Below, piece after piece: positions 9,025-18,193 of a stretch of 21,504 nt of DNA. The stretch comes from Spongospora subterranea (taxonomy: Eukaryota; Endomyxa; Phytomyxea; Plasmodiophorida; Plasmodiophoridae), in NCBI GenBank assembly GCA_900404475.1, contig OUQQ01000460.1, forward strand, positions 1-21,504, read 5' to 3'. Below the pieces are notes generated by a model. The model made no database searches. It was given only the letters and a program-made list of their open reading frames with translations, and had not been told where the DNA came from. How positions within the stretch are numbered: the stretch's first letter is position 1; each line of letters begins with the position of its first letter. The position numbers and the translations under genes are program-made.

Positions 9025-10566
9025 ATGTCGGCACCACAAACGGATGAAAGGCGCACGACGGCGATAGGAAAATATAGGAGGAAGATTCTGGAGCATAAGA
9101 CACTGGAAACGCGAGTCAAAAAACGTACGGTAAACGCAGCAGATTACAAAATGGTTCTAATGGCATTTACAGTTCGCGAGGACCTTCGTAGACAGAATGC
9201 AGAGTTTGACAAGACGGAAGATGACCTAAAAGCTATTCAAAATGTTGGACAGATTATTGGTGAAGTTCTGAAACAGCTTAATGAAGACAAATGTAGAAAT
9301 TGGGTCGTTTGTGTTTTACAGTTTGCTCAATGTCTTCAATTTCAGTCATTGTCAAAGCTCTCAGCGGCCCGAGATATGTCGTTGGATGCAGAACTGCAGT
9401 GGATAAAACTAAACTCTCATCCGGTGCACGAGTTGCTCTCGATATGACCACTCTGACGATTATGAGAATGCTTCCCAGGGAGGTTGATCCCGCCGTTTTT
9501 AATATGTTAAATGAAGATCCCGGCAATATTAGCTATAATGACGTTGGAGGTCTGAATCAACAGATTCGTGAACTACGTGAAGGTAGCTTCCGTTATTCAC
9601 TTTGTATTTTGTTTTGTTAATTTTTATCTTCAGTTATTGAACTTCCATTAATCAATCCCGATCTATTTCTTCGTGTCGGTATTAAGCCACCGAAAGGGGT
9701 CCTTTTGTACGGGCCTCCCGGAACTGGCAAAACTTTACTGGCGCGTTGCATGGCCAAGAATATTGAAGCGAGCTTCATCAAAGTTGTCGCTTCCGCTATT
9801 GTTGACAAATATATTGGAGAAAGTGCACGAGTCATACGAGAGATGTTCGCATACGCTCGCGCCCATGAACCGTGTATTATTTTTATGGATGAAATCGACG
9901 CTATTGGTGGACGAAGGTTTTCTGAAGGGACCAGTGCTGACAGAGAAATTCAACGCACGCTAATGGAGGTAGGCTGTTTCATTTCGCAATTCGCGAATCC
10001 CAATTTTTTAACCATGAAATAGTTGCTAAACCAGCTAGATGGTTTTGATTCTTTAGGCAAAGTCAAAATGATTATGGCAACCAACAGGCCAGATTGTCTC
10101 GATCCTGCGCTATTACGACCTGGTAATTGTTTTTAGAGATGGGCTTAACGCTGCACGCTTATATACCCATCAGGGCGATTGGATCGCAAAATCGAAATTC
10201 CCCTTCCAAACGAACAGCAGCGGTTAGACATTATGAGAATTCATTCATCTAAGGTCTGTTTTTGTTATATATTTTAGACCTTCCAGACTGAGCTTTGGTA
10301 GGTGGCGAAACATGGGGATATTGATTTTGAAGCCGTTATCAAACTAACAGACGGATTTAATGGCGCTGATCTTCGCAATGTTTGTACTGAAGCAGGTAAT
10401 CCCGACTGGTATGTGTAATTCTTTCATCCATCTTATTCAACCTCCAGGTCTTTTTGCAATCCGAGCGGATCGCGATTACGTAACCCAGGAAGATTTCATG
10501 AAAGCAGCCCGCAAAGTTGGCGAAGGCAAGAAGCTAGAGAGCCAACTTTCGTATGAAGCTGTTTAA
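9025..10566 (+). CDS. RPT4: 26S proteasome regulatory ATPase subunit Rpt4, 8 exons
   Basis: One of six AAA ATPases in the base of the 19S particle, which unfolds ubiquitinated substrates and feeds them to the 20S core. Exons: 9025-9124, 9173-9292, 9346-9582, 9634-9968, 10023-10122, 10174-10253, 10302-10395, 10448-10566. The 1185 nt give 394 residues, close to the usual 389-437. An N-terminal coiled coil (about 15-72) and OB region lead to IRELREVIELPL. Walker A GPPGTGKT is at 179-186, the pore loop KYIG at 211-214 and Walker B IIFMDEID at 234-241. The signature [20 protein letters not shown], sensor MIMATNRPD and arginine-finger region LRPGRLDRK follow. The C-terminus is SYEAV. The DKF-IVKA junction and the [14 protein letters not shown] block are typical of Rpt4 rather than other Rpt subunits. 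The seven introns are 48-54 nt. The first is 48 nt, has no in-frame stop and leaves the frame open if retained. The ATG at 9025 gives [20 protein letters not shown], matching the family start. Confidence 0.97.
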
Positions 10567-10988
10567 TTGGCAACGATACCCATGTTCATGTCTAGAAATG
10601 AAATCCACATCCGTTTTTCACTTGTTAGCTCAGAGTCCTTTACTACCAACACGACGACCTATGAATGAAGTGTCATCAATGATGGAAGCAGTGACAGTTC
10701 ATCGCCTATGCGCATACTGTCTCTAAACTCCATCCCTACCTTCTGCTTAAGTGAACCATTGTCTTAGCACATTCGCTGGTTATTTTCCGCGTTATGAAAA
10801 TTTGCTTTCAAAACATTTGAATCGGGATTTTTTGCAATCCAAAACTATTTGTGTGCTTGCTATCAAATGATTATAGCACTCTGGTTGGCTCGTTCGATTT
10901 CTTGTCACAGGTTCATCCTGGATATGATCATGTCGATATGTGCATTTGGCGAATAATTCACCAAACCTCTAGACAACAGAGACATTAT
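10567..10988. other. Intergenic region after RPT4
   Basis: No supported gene. It should hold the RPT4 3' end; no clear AATAAA was found. A plus-strand frame at 10851-11036 (about 61 codons, HPGYDHVDMCIW) has no family features and runs against the possible minus-strand gene. Confidence 0.4.
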
Positions 10989-11582
10989 TCAATTGTTTCT
11001 GGGTTTCGTCGGAACCGGGAAGGCGATCCGCGCTGAAATTGGCACCATACGCTTGGTGTAGTTTGACCTTCTGATATAAACCCACGAAGAGCCCCTGTGT
11101 TGTGTAGTTCCCTCATACACGGGTGTATTGAACGCCAAGAATGGGGAAATGCGGTTGGTGGTCAGAGCAAGGTCTGGCTCCTCAATATCCATTAGTCGAT
11201 CTGCAGTGTATTGGGCGTTCTGTACCCGCTGCATGCTCTCCGTCGTGTCACCATCTGAACCGGATCGTTTCGATAATTTGTCCAGAATTTTGGCGCTGAT
11301 TTCCACCCAGTTGCGGTTCGTGGTCTGTCAGTTTTCAGACAGAGCATCAATCACTACTTTCATCTGAAAAAACTGACATCATCAACTCACAATGAATGCA
11401 GAAATTACAACAATTACGACCTCCTCATCGACATTCTTGACGAGCACGCCAATTTCATGATCTAGTTTAGGCTGGCAGCAGCGAGCCCCATGTTGATCGC
11501 TGATCTTGACGGTACCGTCGTCTCCTAGCCAGCAAATCACTTGTTCTTGCCTGTGAGTTGCGGGTCGACGTTTTTGTGCCAC
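10989..11582 (-). CDS. Possible two-exon protein of unknown function, 5' end uncertain
   Basis: Two minus-strand open segments join in phase through a 66-nt intron (11390-11325) with a strong GTGAGT donor and CTGACAG acceptor. Exon 1 (11582-11391) reads KRRPATHRQEQVICWLGDDG, then SDQHGARCCQPKLDHEIGVL. Exon 2 (11324-10989) begins TTNRNWVEISAKILDKLSKR and ends with a stop after PVPTKPRNN. The joined product would be about 175 residues. There is no ATG at the 5' end: a stop lies directly upstream of a GTG at 11582, so an earlier exon or decay is likely. Further upstream on the same strand, RINLLETVNIGEWFDHEDGG is open in another frame, suggesting a longer broken or spliced gene. I do not recognise the family. 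Confidence 0.3.
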
Positions 11583-11589
11583 TTAATAA

Positions 11590-12470
11590 GCCTTGGAGTT
11601 CGCTGGATAGAATGACATCCAAATATTGAGTTTCTACAAATACCAGTAGGTCTCGTCAAATACCGCCGTCTTCGTGATCGAACCATTCGCCAATGTTGAC
11701 CGTTTCGAGTAAATTTATTCGTACTTCCACGCCAATAACTGACTTTTCATGCGCTCTCCCTTCTTACGTCGCACCAACAGCTGTTCGTTTATTGAAGTTC
11801 CCTGAAGAAACTGATAGGGCGCATCTGTGCACATTCAGTTGTTACATCATTGGCGGCAATCGAGGCTGAATTTCGCTGTTCCTTGCAAGAGCAGAAAGGC
11901 ATGCAGCATATTTTCAGGAGTGATCGGCGAGATTCCTTTGACATTCAGGGCTGCCGTGAATCAATTCTATCCGCACTGTGCCCAAAAGGACCACCATTGT
12001 CGATTTACGATCCTGGATATGTCGCATAGCAATACTGCTCGAACATGGGCGGTATGGGAGCGCCACATCATTTGTACCCCCGATATGATTCTCCTGATGC
12101 ATGAACACGAAATGGGTGATGCCGCCAGAATTCTTACTGAATTTTCGCATTGTATGCCGTTCCAATCTTTGGAGATCTTGACCAGCGTTTGCTAAATTAC
12201 ATCATCGAAAACAATTACGCAGCACCGGCTTATCGTCGCCATCGACAGGGTACGTGCCAGCGAAATCGAGGTCTCTAAAACAACCGATTTAGGAGTCGAT
12301 TCCGCCCGGCATACATTTGATTCCACTATGGCTCGATTGGTTCGTTTGCCACAGAGCGTCCAAAAATACTGCTTTTACACCTGCTGGAAGCACATTCTCG
12401 GAACCAACATCAGACCGTTGACTAGCACGCATGCATCTTACTTGCATTTATTGCTTCGGTTTAACACGCA
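11590..12470. other. Unassigned stretch, possibly degraded element sequence
   Basis: Several open segments exist on both strands. A plus-strand frame at 11827-12195 and a minus-strand frame at 11914-12165 overlap each other. A plus-strand segment near 12175-12245 reads RLLNYIIENNYAAPAYRRHR. None could be assigned. The minus strand may include the decayed C-terminal half of the integrase at 12.5 kb. Confidence 0.3.
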
Positions 12471-12620
12471 GGGATTCCACAACATCTTGCGGGACCGCCC
12501 ATCAATGCAATCGTGAATTCAAACCCGAACTGCCGCAGCTGATCATTTTGGTCGAAATGCCAGATCCCATTTGGCCATTGGCGTCAATTGGACACACCGA
12601 CGAAGCTCAATCATTTTCTG
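12470..12620 (-). pseudogene. Integrase core remnant (Ginger-type DDE)
   Basis: The minus strand reads WPNGIWHFDQNDQLRQFGFE and then, after a one-base frame change, HDCIDGRSRKMLWN. This matches the start of the retroviral-type integrase core used by Ginger DNA transposons and related cellular integrases (PN.LWHIDG.DKL..FGF.IHG.IDG.SR.ILW). The first catalytic Asp would be that of WHFD. The second and third catalytic residues were not found downstream. A stop just before RQWPN and the frame change show decay. An upstream open segment (12797-12543) may hold part of the N-terminal domain. Confidence 0.6.
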
Positions 12621-12639
12621 CAGAGCGGAGACGACGTCG

Positions 12640-13400
12640 CCCTTTCGTAGGCGGCGACTTATCGACCAACGTCCCAACGCCTCATTGTCGTAATGTGAAT
12701 GCAGAAGAACCATTGATCGAAATATGCTGCCGAATAGAAACGCCAATCCAACATTTTGACGATTTAGCATTACCCAATGACGCGGCGGATCCAGCAAACA
12801 TCACCTTCTCCAGAACATAGCCAGGCGTTCGAATTGGACCAGGTCAAACAATTCAAAGCGGCGAGAGTCTATTAACTATCACCAATCGGACCTGGCTATT
12901 GTGGATGAATACTCAATTCTCCAGAGCACATTGTGCAATAGACAGATCCGATTGATGATAGTGAGTTGCCTCTCGCGGCTTTGTTGCGTTGTACCTGGTC
13001 CTGAGTCGGGCTTGTTCGCTAAAATAGCCTCCCAAGCCATTAGATTCGAACGCCAATGTAAGCTGGCTTCTCCAGTGGACGACATCACTGTTCCCTTGAA
13101 GCTGTGGGAGCTTTCCCAACAACTTTCTGACTGATCAGCTTTTGCAGACTTGCTCGCCGTCCTTACCAAGTCGACCAATAATGGCAAGTGTTCGTTCTCT
13201 GAGCTTCCGGCGACTTTGGCAACACCTAATAACTCATCCCTAAGCATAGCGATGCAAGAAATCGATAACGAGGACGCACTGACGGAGCATTCAGATTCTA
13301 CCATTGAATACTTCCAAAGCCAGTTTATTTGCACCAACGCTCGCCGTGTTTATAAGGAGCTGCACTTAGAAGGTGACAATGTCAATGCAGCGGGGACCGA
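12640..13400. other. Unassigned stretch with overlapping open frames
   Basis: A plus-strand frame at 12901-13134 is followed in the same frame by one at 13150-13491, separated by a single TGA. A minus-strand frame at 13122-12913 reads LPQLQGNSDVVHWRSQLTLA, which faintly resembles a retrotransposon gag (L.G...V..W...L). No call is justified. The plus-strand frames lead into the pogo-like remnant but in a different frame. Confidence 0.3.
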
Positions 13401-14260
13401 TACGGTTTCCGACGCGAAGAGGCTTGCGCGGAGGCGTTCCGTGCATCATCCGGCTGGTGTCCTGACTTCAAAAACAGAAACAATTTTGTAAGCCGACGTC
13501 AAACATCCAGCCGCCAGCTTCCTGCCGATGCATCTGCGATCTGTATTGGGTTTATCCAGCAAGCTCAGTCTTTGATCGATCTGCATAAGGTCAAAGCCGA
13601 AAAACGTTTTTGACATGGACCAAGTCCCAAGAAAATTTGAGACCGAGCCGTCATTGACGATAACCACCAAAGGAAGCCGTAATGGGTGGGACATCTCACA
13701 AGCGTTTTACTATTTCTTTCATCGTCGGCGCTGCTGGTGAAATGCTCAAGCCACACGTTCTGTTCAGCACCTGTGCCCCCGGTTTTCTTGTCGACGTCAA
13801 CAAAACGGGTATGTGAAACGACCAAATCTTCATTGCCAACACGCTGTTCAGGCGCCGACAGACCGTATTCTCGCGAGAACCAGTCCTGTTCATAATCGAC
13901 TCCTATGGCGTTCATGTTAAGGACTTCAATCAAAAACTTCTGGCCAAGCATAACATTTTCATTGTCGTTGTCCCACCTAACATGACTAATATCCTTCAGC
14001 CGCTGGATGTCGCCACCATTAATCGCAGCTTCCAGGCGTATTATGTCTCCCGCTACGATAAATACATCGAGAAAGGTGTATGGGACGTGATAATGCAGAC
14101 CAAAGCAGGAAATCCGAAGTGCCCCGATTACTTGACCACAACGACGTGGTGCCAAAAATGGATGGACGCCTTCCCATCCAGCAATATCGCCAACGCGTTT
14201 GCTGTCTGTGGCTTGGACCCGAAGAGTCTGTTCAACATTGATGATTTACATCCTCCTCGA
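13400..14260 (+). pseudogene. Pogo/Tigger-like DDE transposase remnant
   Basis: Segments follow the pogo order. FRASSGWCPDFKNRNNFVSR (end of the CENPB-type DNA-binding domain, from about 13440) is followed by RRQTSSRQLPADASA. FDMDQVPRKFE (first catalytic Asp, 13608-13640) precedes VGAAGEMLKPHVLFST after a frame change (13715-13765). FIIDSYGVHVKDF (second Asp, gat/gac near 13898) leads to PPNMTNILQPLDVATINRSF (third Asp near 14005). The end matches GNPKCPDYLTTTTW, then FPSSNIANAFAVCGL, close to 14215. Frame changes near 13705 and at a TGA near 13818 make it non-functional. The minus-strand frame of 196 codons at 13565-14155 is a shadow. Confidence 0.8.
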
Positions 14261-14902
14261 CTCGACTCTTTCAAAGGATATGCTCGAACTGATTCAAGAG
14301 GAAATACCCGAACGTGTCCCACATGCGCCAACTTTTTTCCTGGCCGACGATGGCCCCGTTCCCTTATCGTCTGTATTCTGTTCCTGCATCTTGGGCATGT
14401 GCCTGAAGACGACAAAGTGGAGGATTACTTCGATAAGCTTGTTGCTTTGATGGCCGATCTTGACGAAATGAGTAAAATGTTCAGCGCGGAGGACGCAAAA
14501 GGCTTCGTGACGGCTCGCTCGTTCTCGACTTGAACGAAGTCTACGGTAATCGCCCTCATGCAGCGCTGGGATATCACCATATCAGTAATCAACCAGCATT
14601 GCAAGATTTTGTCGGCGAGATGTTCTCAGATGTCGGATCAGCCAGGGCGCATCGTCCACATACAGAAAAATGGGCGATTACTTTACTTGTAATATAGACG
14701 ATTTGTCGATAGCGACATTGTGGTCTGATTGACACTATTCACTGACGCGGCTCTCAAAACTAGATCATAATACACATCCAAAACTGCCATGTTTCTGTTT
14801 GTTGCCGTGTGACAGAGCTTCGATGATTGTTGTCGCTCAGACGTCATTGTCGCTGTGAACACATACCGGACTACAATACCGTATTCCTCAGAGTTCTCCC
14901 TC
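14260..14902. other. Tail of the pogo-like remnant and unassigned sequence
   Basis: The plus-strand frame continues to 14533 (DKVEDYFDKLVALMADLDEM, acidic, probably the variable C-terminus of a transposase). From about 14530 another frame reads LDLNEVYGNRPHAALGYHHI, which resembles the end of integrase cores (N.RPH.ALGY.TP) rather than pogo. No gene is visible after about 14690. Confidence 0.35.
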
Positions 14903-14946
14903 GATTTAGTGACAACTAGTTACCCTAGACCTCCTGTCACTAAATC
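14903..14946. repeat. 12-bp inverted repeat between two pogo-like remnants
   Basis: GATTTAGTGACA at 14903-14914 is the exact complement of TGTCACTAAATC at 14935-14946, with a 20-nt spacer. It lies between the two transposase remnants and could mark abutting terminal repeats, a hairpin, or chance. Confidence 0.6.
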
Positions 14947-15089
14947 AAGAATCTCGTTTAAAGAAAAAGCGCCGGGCACAAGGTGCCGTATTCCCAAGTC
15001 TTAAATCCAAAGCTCCTCGAATAGGTTGAAAATTCAAGGTTTACTCGTAGTCGAGCGTCGACTACCGGGAAAATCGCACAGATCGATAG

Positions 15090-15510
15090 CAGCAGACGTT
15101 CACTGCAACTGCCGCAGATACGTCTTTGGCGGCGCCAGGGTGGAGCTTTGGCAGAAAGATCAAGCTTAGCCAAATCCAAGTGTAAAAATCGCAAGTCGGT
15201 GCTTCGCGATGTTGAAAAGGAGCTGCTTTTTTGGATATCTGAAAACGAGAATGTGGCATAGCCATCAAGCTGTTAGACGATTTCTTAAGGCGTCGGACCA
15301 ACTCAGCATTCGTATTGCCAAGTATGAAGGCAATGCTCACTCAATCAAGTTTTTGGCGAAGCATTGGCATTTTTAGTTCGATTCCACCACGCTTGATGCC
15401 ACTGGGCCGTTCTCGCCGGTACATTCTCAATCTGGATCAGACTCGAATGTTCTTCTCCATGACGCCAGAGACGACGATTACTTTGGTTTTTGACTGTAGA
15501 AAATTATAGC
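15090..15510 (+). pseudogene. Second pogo-like transposase remnant, 5' part only
   Basis: The plus strand reads RKSVLRDVEKELLFWISENE near 15195-15250, the helix region where many pogo/Tigger proteins have E..L..WI. Several frame changes later comes YILNLDQTRMFFSMTPETTI (15420-15480), the block around the first catalytic Asp (NMDQT). Nothing recognisable follows: the frame ends at 15509. It is not a copy of the 13.4-kb remnant, because the residues around the motif differ, so two separate insertions are implied. Confidence 0.6.
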
Positions 15511-15677
15511 AATGGGATTTTTTTTTAGGTGGATGGGCGGTTGCCAATTACAAATGAACATTGATAATCCACTGGAATGATCGTACGGGTTTTCATTTCA
15601 AGCTGTGTTGGCACAAAATCAAACGATGAAATAAACTCACTATTTTTTGCCATAGATTCAACTTGACAGGAGTTTTA

Positions 15678-16439
15678 TTACAATTTGGGGAACATCGCAT
15701 CCCAAATATGTAGTAAACGAAACAATAAAACAAGAGATACATAAAATACAATGATTGGGATTATTTCATAAAAACAGATGTGTTTAGGGGTCAGATTCTT
15801 GTACTTGAGTAATTTCAACTTAGCTTTACGTCTTTCATTAATTTTGATCACCTTTCCGAGAAACTGCCTGCTCCTGCTCTTGAGAAACTCCCTGTTTCCC
15901 CTCTTGAGTAGGTTACGAACCTTAGATTCATGATCAACAGTGAGAATAGGTAGCTGTTCACTGAGCTGATCATTGAGAACACGACATTCGACATCAATCG
16001 CTTGATTATGATCTCGATGAGGGTCAAGTGCTAACTTTTTGGTAACAAGACGACTGAACTCCAATAAGGAATCATAATGGATTGTGAGGATCAGGTTTTT
16101 GATATTCAGGATTTTCAGAATTAACGGACCATATGCATCACGGTCAGCTTCTGGTTTTGATATCAAATCTGCAACAGCTTTGGTCATCAATCCAACAGCC
16201 TCATCGAAAGACTTTTGAGAGAGGTTTGTTGCCAATTCATCAACTTTAGTGTTCAATGCACGAAACCGTAGCAGTTCCTGGGAAATTTCTTCGGGCCTCT
16301 CGACGTTTTTATCATTAGTCAGGGGCTCAATTTCATTATGGAGTGAGGAAGTATTGTCGTGGGACTGTATTGGCGCAACAAGCACGCACGACAGAATAGC
16401 AAGTATTGGGATCATGTTGTAAATCATGTTGTGGATCAT
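15678..16439 (-). CDS. Secreted/membrane protein with signal peptide and C-terminal anchor, unknown
   Basis: A minus-strand frame of about 253 residues if it starts at the ATG at 16439; in-frame alternatives are at 16427 and 16415. The start encodes MIHNMIYNMIPILAILSCVL, from imperfect 12-nt repeats. The segment up to VAPIQS fits a cleavable signal peptide. The middle is helical and charged (ELLRFRALNTKVDELATNLS; SFDEAVGLMTKAVADLI). A strongly basic region (RSRQFLGKVIKINERRKAKL) precedes one hydrophobic span (IIPIIVFYVSLVLLFRLL), and the protein ends at FPKL. The layout predicts a type I membrane protein with a short lumenal tail or cytosolic end. I recognise no family. The frame stays open upstream through repeat sequence into a transposase, but that join crosses an undetermined base at 16913 and is not taken as one protein. 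TAA stop at 15680-15678. Confidence 0.55.
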   Translation of the reverse strand: MIHNMIYNMIPILAILSCVLVAPIQSHDNTSSLHNEIEPLTNDKNVERPEEISQELLRFRALNTKVDELATNLSQKSFDEAVGLMTKAVADLISKPEADRDAYGPLILKILNIKNLILTIHYDSLLEFSRLVTKKLALDPHRDHNQAIDVECRVLNDQLSEQLPILTVDHESKVRNLLKRGNREFLKSRSRQFLGKVIKINERRKAKLKLLKYKNLTPKHICFYEIIPIIVFYVSLVLLFRLLHIWDAMFPKL

Positions 16440-16689
16440 GTTGGGGATCAGACGGTCGCAGCGCATTGCCGCAGTGCGCACAATTGGGGCCCAAGTGTTC
16501 CCCAGACTGTAGTCAAAGACTGCCGACACAGTTGGCAAAGGGAGGATTGAGCTTTGACCACTTCCCATTTTTTGACCACCTGACTGTGAAAAGGCCGCAG
16601 CATTGACGCAGTTCATTATAAACGACTGTTGGCGCTCCCTTGTGCAGATTTTTGAGTGTATATAATGACACAGTGAAAAATAGATTACT

Positions 16690-16925
16690 ATGTACATTCT
16701 CAGCTGTCGACAGCTGGCCCAGTCAGAAATCATACTTTCAGCTGTCGACAACTGGGTGGGGTACAGATTGATCGAAAATTGATCGAGATCGAAAATTGAT
16801 CGAGATCGAAAATTGATCGAAACTGTGCGCAGCCCGTTTATGGATACACTGAGCAAAACACTGCCATACATTGTACAATTGATCGACAATTGATCGAGAT
16901 CGAAAATTGATCNGAAGGTAACTGG
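16690..16925. repeat. GATC-rich repeat module, copy A
   Basis: It contains several near-identical units of GATCGAAAATTGATCGA (16769-16820 and again 16880-16912), which are themselves palindromic. A unique core, GTGCGCAGCCCG..TTATGGATACACTGAGCAAAACACTG, lies at about 16826-16863. On the left are two quasi-palindromes, CAGCTGTCGACAGCTGG at 16701 and CAGCTGTCGACAACTGG at 16740. The core recurs in inverted orientation at about 18645-18695. An undetermined base stands at 16913, at the right edge. Confidence 0.85.
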
Positions 16926-17723
16926 ATGGGATTTGCCGTTGATCAAATTATGCAGCAACGTTGATCTTTGAACAACGTTGATATCGTTCAACGCGCCTGG
17001 TATTCCGAAATGAATGTGCCAAAACCACAGTTCGCCATCCACCACTGCCTCAAGGGAAATCGAAGTGCCTTTATGGCCCTTGAATTGCCCCTGCTTTGCT
17101 TTGGGACATTTGTCCCATTTCCAGTTATAACAATCCAAAGATCCTTGGAGACCAGGGAATCCACGACCAGCATTGACCCGAATGATCCTCTCTAAGTCTT
17201 CTGGCGTAGGAGCGCGTAAATACTCGCCAGCGAATCTCCCCACAACTGCTGCAGCGAACCGGTCAAGGCAAACTGCCGCAGTGCTCTCTCCGATTCGAAT
17301 ATACTCGTCGCATGCATCTGCACCGGTTCCATACGCCATTTGCCGAATCGCCGCGGTGACCTTTTGAATGGTGGACAGTCCGGATTGGAGCAGAGCGTCT
17401 TTCTTCTGCTCGAAGTACTCGTCGAAATCTCGGACGCCGTTGAGAACGCGTAGAAAAACTTCTCTCCTCATCCGAAAGCGTCGGCGAAACAACCTGTCAT
17501 TGTAAATAGGGTTTTCCGAGAAGTAATCAGAGTAAATGCGGGCCGCACCCAGTGCTCGTCCACGTTCGACATTACGTTTTCGACCAACCCTTGAGCCCCC
17601 ATGGCGAGAACCTAATTGTCCTGAACTGAACATTTCATCGTCGGATGACAGAACAGCATCAATGATAGCATCGTTCTGATCCTCTTCGATAAACGACATT
17701 TGCAACCGGCGAAGCAGGTCCAT
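16914..17723 (-). pseudogene. Truncated Harbinger transposase (plant transposon protein family)
   Basis: A DDE transposase of the PIF/Harbinger superfamily (PF04827-like). It starts at the ATG at 17723 and stays open for 270 residues. Features in order: an acidic N-terminus; GSRVGRKRNVERGRALGAAR (43-62); FRRRFRMRREVFLRVLNGV (79-97); QKVTAAIRQMAYGTGADACDEYIRIGE (120-146, given here as the landmark GTGADA at 132-137). GSLDCYNWKWDKCP carries the first catalytic Asp (D197), and GIPGALNDINVVQRS carries the second (D247). The coding match stops at HPVTF (266-270), where about 120 residues with the third catalytic residue should follow. Instead the frame enters the GATC repeat through an undetermined base. 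It is therefore inactive as assembled. It is by far the best preserved transposase here, so it may be recent. Confidence 0.85.
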
Positions 17724-17914
17724 GAAGATATACGGATCGTTTTTGGGGATACCTCGCGGTGGACTTACGACACACTAACTGTCCCTATAAAAGGCCGCTC
17801 GAACATATTTAGGGATAGGGACTGTGAATTTGAGGATTTGCGGTGGAGATGCTCTCAACGGCTGGCTACGGCTTCAACTTGCCAGACATTCTCATCAGTC
17901 AATTATACATTTAT

Positions 17915-18193
17915 TTAACAGCACATATCTTGGATCATCCATAACCGCAAGAACGGGATGTTCTCCGGTTTCACAAAGTCCATGGTGCCACCACTGAAAA
18001 TGCTGTGCAGCCACATCAAGACGTATACGCCGCAACTCGAAGTATCTCTCTGCGTCTTACAGAAAACTTCAATCGTTCCGTTGTTTAGATTGGAAAAAAA
18101 ATGGCGTAGATTCCGATCCGGGTCCTGATCTGGCGCAACGAAGGTGGCCTTTCCCCTCTTTGATCCAATCTTGGAATTTCCGTGCCAGAGCAA
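17915..18193 (-). pseudogene. Ulp1-type cysteine protease, C-terminal catalytic part
   Basis: The minus strand reads RNLRHFFSNLNNGTIEVF and then CKTQRDTSSCGVYVLMWLHS. This is the C-terminal catalytic block of C48 (Ulp1/SENP) peptidases: the oxyanion-hole Gln is in KTQRD and the nucleophile Cys in SSCGVY. FVKPENIPFLRLWM follows, then a stop. In this form (SSCGVYVL.W..., then LR..M) it is the type carried by eukaryotic DNA transposons rather than host SUMO proteases. The preceding His and Asp regions are not adjacent; they occur in other pieces at 18.96-19.1 and 19.6-19.8 kb. It is divergently arranged next to the Harbinger start, 190 bp away. Confidence 0.65.

Noticed and set aside
12879..13337. 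152-codon minus-strand gene
   Set aside because: It overlaps plus-strand open frames of similar quality, and no motif supports either.
13565..14155. 196-codon minus-strand protein
   Set aside because: It is the antisense shadow of the pogo-like transposase, whose motifs are clear on the plus strand.
15678..17723. A single 681-residue transposase-membrane protein fusion
   Set aside because: The join crosses an undetermined base and non-coding palindromic repeats. Each half has its own start and family features, so it was split.
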